Below the pieces are notes generated by a model, which was given only the letters and a program-made list of their open reading frames with translations, had not been told where the DNA came from and ran no database searches. A DNA stretch of 33,265 bases from an uncultured Collinsella sp. (GTDB lineage: Bacteria > Actinomycetota > Coriobacteriia > Coriobacteriales > Coriobacteriaceae). This document shows positions 30,826 to 33,265 of this stretch, in pieces (within the stretch, counting starts at the first letter, position 1; each line of letters starts with the position of its first letter). The position numbers were made by a program, and so were the translations under genes. The stretch is taken from positions 1 to 33,265 of the forward strand of contig CABUVH010000006.1 of assembly GCA_902494935.1 (NCBI GenBank), in the 5' to 3' direction.

Positions 30826-31136
30826 GATGACCTCCTTGCAGGGTCGCGCGCAATGCGCGACGCCAACGGGGAGAGTTCGCGGTCGGTGCCGTCCCGGGAG
30901 CAGCATGGTCGGCAACCGAGCCGACTCACCCTCCAAATGTCCTATGCCACCACCCTACCCTCACGGGCGGCTGTCCATGCATACCTTTCGGCGCACGTAT
31001 GAATACGGGCGGCGAGAGGAAGGGGAACGCATGCGAGGCGATTATTGGACCCCGCCGATGCAAATTAAAGTGCCGCCGCAGGCCGTAAAACCTGCAGCGG
31101 CTTCGCCTCAATCAATAGTTGAGTAAAAAGCTGAGC
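30826..31136. other. Gene-free stretch upstream of the EF-G-like gene
   Basis: This 311-bp region contains the leader of the EF-G-like gene, with the hairpin GTCGCGC-GCAAT-GCGCGAC (30842-30860) about 17 bp before its start, and at its other end the terminator-like hairpin of the amino-acid ABC operon. No convincing promoter boxes or small gene were seen. Confidence 0.5.
31072..31101 (-). terminator. Probable terminator of the amino-acid ABC operon
   Basis: Seen: GCCGCCGCAGG (31072-31082) / CCTGCAGCGGC (31091-31101), 11-bp stem with one mismatch; on the minus strand followed by ACTTTAATTT, a broken T-tract. Confidence 0.5.
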
Positions 31137-31901
31137 CTACCCCTCGATACAACTCAAGAACTCACGGGTACGTTGCTCACGAGGGTGATCGATAACCTGC
31201 TCGGCAGGGCCCTCCTCGACAATGCGACCTCCGTCCATAAAGACAACGCGGTCGGTAACATCGCGCGCAAACTGCATCGCGTGGGTCACGATCACCATCG
31301 TCATATTCTGCGCGGCAAGGTCTTTAATGACACGCAGCACCTCGGCCGTTAGCTCGGGATCGAGCGCCGAGGTCGGCTCGTCAAAGAACAAGATTTCCGG
31401 ATCGAGCGCCAAGGCGCGGGCGATACTCACACGCTGTTGCTGACCGCCCGAAAGCTCGCATGGCACCTTGTTCTCGTTGCCCGTAAGCCCCATCTGCGCG
31501 ATCAGCTCACGCGCACGTGCTTCGGCCTGCTCGCGCGGGCGCTTGAGCACGCGAATCGGAGCATCGGTGATGTTTTTCATCACCGTATAGTGCGGAAACA
31601 GATTGTAGTTCTGAAACACCAGGCCAAAACGCGAACGTGCTCGCTTGGGAACATCGCCTTTCGCATATATCGCACCCGATCCCGCATCCGTCGCAACCGC
31701 AAGGTCACCAAACGAAAGCGAGCCGCCGTCGAGCGTCTCGAGCAGCGTGGCGCAACGCAACAGCGTGGACTTACCGCCACCCGAAGGCCCGATAATCGCC
31801 ACGACCTCGCCGCGCTTTACCTCGAGCGAGATATCCTTGAGCACCTCATTGCCACCAAACGCCTTGCGCGCGTTCGATATTTTCATTACCGAATTAATCA
31901 T
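31137..31901 (-). CDS. Amino-acid ABC transporter ATPase
   Basis: A 254-residue ATPase of the polar amino acid uptake (GlnQ/HisP) family. Walker A is GPSGGGKST (38-46), Q-loop VFQNYNLFPH, signature LSGGQQQR, Walker B ILFFDEPTSALDPE, switch His in VTHAMQFAR. It powers the permease encoded just upstream; the start ATG at 31901 overlaps that gene's stop by 8 nt (ATGATTAA), so translation is coupled. A later ATG five codons in (MKISNARKAFGG) is possible. An insertion of about 20 residues between the Walker A helix and Q-loop (SFGDLAVATDAGSGAIYAKG) is slightly longer than usual. Confidence 0.93.
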   Translation of the reverse strand: MINSVMKISNARKAFGGNEVLKDISLEVKRGEVVAIIGPSGGGKSTLLRCATLLETLDGGSLSFGDLAVATDAGSGAIYAKGDVPKRARSRFGLVFQNYNLFPHYTVMKNITDAPIRVLKRPREQAEARARELIAQMGLTGNENKVPCELSGGQQQRVSIARALALDPEILFFDEPTSALDPELTAEVLRVIKDLAAQNMTMVIVTHAMQFARDVTDRVVFMDGGRIVEEGPAEQVIDHPREQRTREFLSCIEG

Positions 31902-32532
31902 GGTAGTAATCCAATTTTGTCTCGGCGGCGCCCAGCAGCATCTCGACGACGAAGTTAAAGACCCAGTAAATCAGCGCCGCGATCGCAAACGGCACCATGC
32001 TCACCTGCGAGGCGACCAGCGCCTTAGCCGTCGAGAACATCTCCCCCACGCCGATGGCAAACGCCAGCGACGTGTCCTTGACCAGCGTGATGATCTCGTT
32101 GCCCATCGCCGGCAGAATACGCTTGGCGACTTGCGGCATCACAATGTACAAAAATGTCTGCAGACGCGAATAGCCCAGCACCTCGGCTGCCTCGTATTGA
32201 CCGCGCGGAATGGACTGCAAGCCCGAGCGATAGATTTCGGCAAAGTAGCCGGCGTAGTTGATGATGAACGCCACAACGCACGCCGTCCACTTGGAATCAG
32301 ACGTGAGCGAAATGCCGAACACGTAGTACGGGGCAAAGTAGATGGCAAACATCTGCAGCATGAGCGGCGTACCGCGCATGACCGAAATGTAGATGCGCGC
32401 GACCCAACGCAGCGGCGCGATTTTACTCATGCGCATGAACGCCACGGGGATTCCCAGCGGAATCGACCCGAGCAGCGTCAGCACAAACAACTGCAAACTG
32501 ACCAAGAATCCCTGGCCAAGCATCTGCATCAT
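31894..32532 (-). CDS. Amino-acid ABC transporter permease
   Basis: A 212-residue permease of the HisMQ family with about five membrane helices: VSLQLFVLTLLGSIPLGIPVAF, RIYISVMRGTPLMLQMFAIYF, the coupling loop AEIYRSGLQSIPRGQYEAAEVLG, then YIVMPQVAKRILPAMGNEIITL. Start is uncertain: I use ATG 32530-32532 (MMQMLGQGF), which gives the family's usual short N-terminus; in-frame TTG codons at 32547 and 32586 would add 5 or 18 residues, and none has a strong ribosome site. Element E2 lies directly upstream, between this gene and the binding protein, and could tune its level relative to the abundant binding protein. Confidence 0.9.
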   Translation of the reverse strand: MMQMLGQGFLVSLQLFVLTLLGSIPLGIPVAFMRMSKIAPLRWVARIYISVMRGTPLMLQMFAIYFAPYYVFGISLTSDSKWTACVVAFIINYAGYFAEIYRSGLQSIPRGQYEAAEVLGYSRLQTFLYIVMPQVAKRILPAMGNEIITLVKDTSLAFAIGVGEMFSTAKALVASQVSMVPFAIAALIYWVFNFVVEMLLGAAETKLDYYHD

Positions 32533-32592
32533 GACCTGAATAGACAACCCAAGCTCTCTTTCACAGTAACAGAACAGCAAACCCAATGCTAA

Positions 32593-32699
32593 AGCGGGTT
32601 TTCCAGGTGCCCGAGTTTGCCGTGAAAGAGGAGCGCCGCGTACTAAATGTACGCAAGCGACGGTTTGAACGGCAAAATCGGGTGCCTGGGAAAGCCGCT
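32593..32699 (-). ncRNA. Structured palindromic element E2, intercistronic
   Basis: Seen: 31-nt outer arms 32593-32623 and 32669-32699 are complementary at about 26 of 31 positions (CCAGGTGCCCGAGTTTGCCGT against its imperfect mate is the core of the stem, given here by positions 32603-32623). The 45-nt centre (32624-32668) matches E1: GAAAGAGGAGCG, GCGTAC-loop-GTACGC, AGCGACGG, TTGA. It overlaps the stop codon of the binding-protein gene and separates it from the permease gene. Role may be RNA stabilisation or partial termination. Confidence 0.55.
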
Positions 32700-33265
32700 A
32701 TTTGAGCACCCAGTTATCGAAGGAAAGACCATAGCTTGAATACTTGTCGCAGAGGTCCTTGACCGTACCATCCTCATAGAGCGCCTTGAGCGACTCGGTC
32801 ACGGCATCGGCCGACTTGGTGTCGCCCTTCTTAAAGCCGACGGCGTAGTGCTCGCTGGACAGCGGCTCATCAAGCTGTGTATAGGCATCGGGCTTGGCGG
32901 CAAGCTGATACTGGGCAATCGAGAGGTCACAGGCGACGGCATCGACTGCACCACTCTCGAGCTGCATAAACGCCGTGTTGTACTCACCGATGGTATCGAG
33001 CGTGGCAAACGTCGCGGCCAAATCCTTCTGGTCGCCCCCGAGCACATCCTGTGCAGCGGAATCAGTCTGGGTAATCACGGTCTTGCCGGCAAGATCGTCC
33101 CAGCTCTTGATGCCCGCATCCTTCTTGACCACCAGCACCTGCTCGTTGAGCATGTACGGCTCGGAGAACGTGTAGTCGTCCTCACGGCCCTCCATGGTAA
33201 AGCCGTTCCAGATGCAGTTGATGGCGCCCGAGTTAAGCAGCGTGTCCTTGGCATCCCAATCGATG
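32698..33265 (-). CDS. Amino-acid ABC transporter binding protein (5' end beyond window)
   Basis: The C-terminal 188 residues of a family 3 solute-binding protein; the reading frame stays open to the window edge, so start, signal peptide and lipobox are not visible. Recognisable stretches are LLNSGAINCIWNGFTMEGRE, YTFSEPYMLNEQVLVVKKDA, SWDDLAGKTVITQTDSAAQD and VDAVACDLSIAQYQLAAK, the second lobe of a polar amino acid receptor (FliY/GlnH-like). It is the first visible gene of the operon with permease and ATPase downstream. The ligand is not predictable with confidence. Confidence 0.9.
   Translation of the reverse strand, partial: IDWDAKDTLLNSGAINCIWNGFTMEGREDDYTFSEPYMLNEQVLVVKKDAGIKSWDDLAGKTVITQTDSAAQDVLGGDQKDLAATFATLDTIGEYNTAFMQLESGAVDAVACDLSIAQYQLAAKPDAYTQLDEPLSSEHYAVGFKKGDTKSADAVTESLKALYEDGTVKDLCDKYSSYGLSFDNWVLK

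Noticed and set aside
1..33265. CRISPR arrays, tRNA, rRNA, prophage or IS transposase genes
   Set aside because: No regularly spaced repeats, cloverleaf sequences, rRNA text or transposase/integrase-like proteins were seen on reading the window.

Overview
The window is a compact, high-GC bacterial chromosome segment with mostly housekeeping and transport genes. The character of the proteins, the high GC, the absence of any sign of sigma-54 biology, and the split transketolase/PTS/amino-acid ABC content fit a gut Coriobacteriia actinobacterium, most likely Collinsella. This assignment is inferred from gene character; no rRNA or tRNA gene was seen in the window.

Layout. 1-3260: branched-chain aminotransferase (minus), a DedA membrane protein (minus) and a serine O-acetyltransferase with a GTG start (plus). 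3257-7565: a MarR-type regulator followed on the same strand by two ABC exporter half-transporters. They look like a heterodimer with one degenerate catalytic site, behind a promoter with two palindromic operators. 7600-9420: two small proteins of unknown function around a nitroreductase. 9500-12921: a degenerate relative of sigma-54 activators with a Fis-type helix-turn-helix, a YeiH-type membrane transporter, and a divergent GntR/FCD regulator. 12970-16640: glmS with a palindromic operator upstream, and an amino-acid type binding protein plus permease lacking an ATPase gene. 16885-19805: a LacI regulator, a HAD phosphatase and a LarE-type sulfur transferase.

20007-27522 is the most interesting block. 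A minus-strand operon runs PTS IIBC, KbaZ/GatZ-like protein, TalC-type transaldolase, transketolase N half, transketolase C half, PTS IIA, with a divergent LacI regulator upstream. It looks like a self-contained sugar uptake and carbon-rearrangement pathway. It has no sugar-phosphate kinase and no KbaY-type aldolase, so KbaZ may act alone, possibly as an epimerase. The intercistronic gaps after PTS IIBC, after KbaZ and after transaldolase each hold a strong RNA-structure candidate, one with pseudoknot geometry.

27652-33265: a secreted DRGH-like nuclease, an atypical EF-G paralogue with altered GTPase motifs, and a complete amino-acid ABC operon (binding protein cut by the window end, permease, ATPase).

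Non-coding structure is unusually rich. There are short interspersed repeats built on GGGAC/GACAGG motifs (at least seven copies), two related roughly 100-nt palindromic elements with a conserved core and different outer arms (23064-23160 and 32593-32699), a 129-bp imperfect palindrome after ilvE, and several intrinsic terminators.
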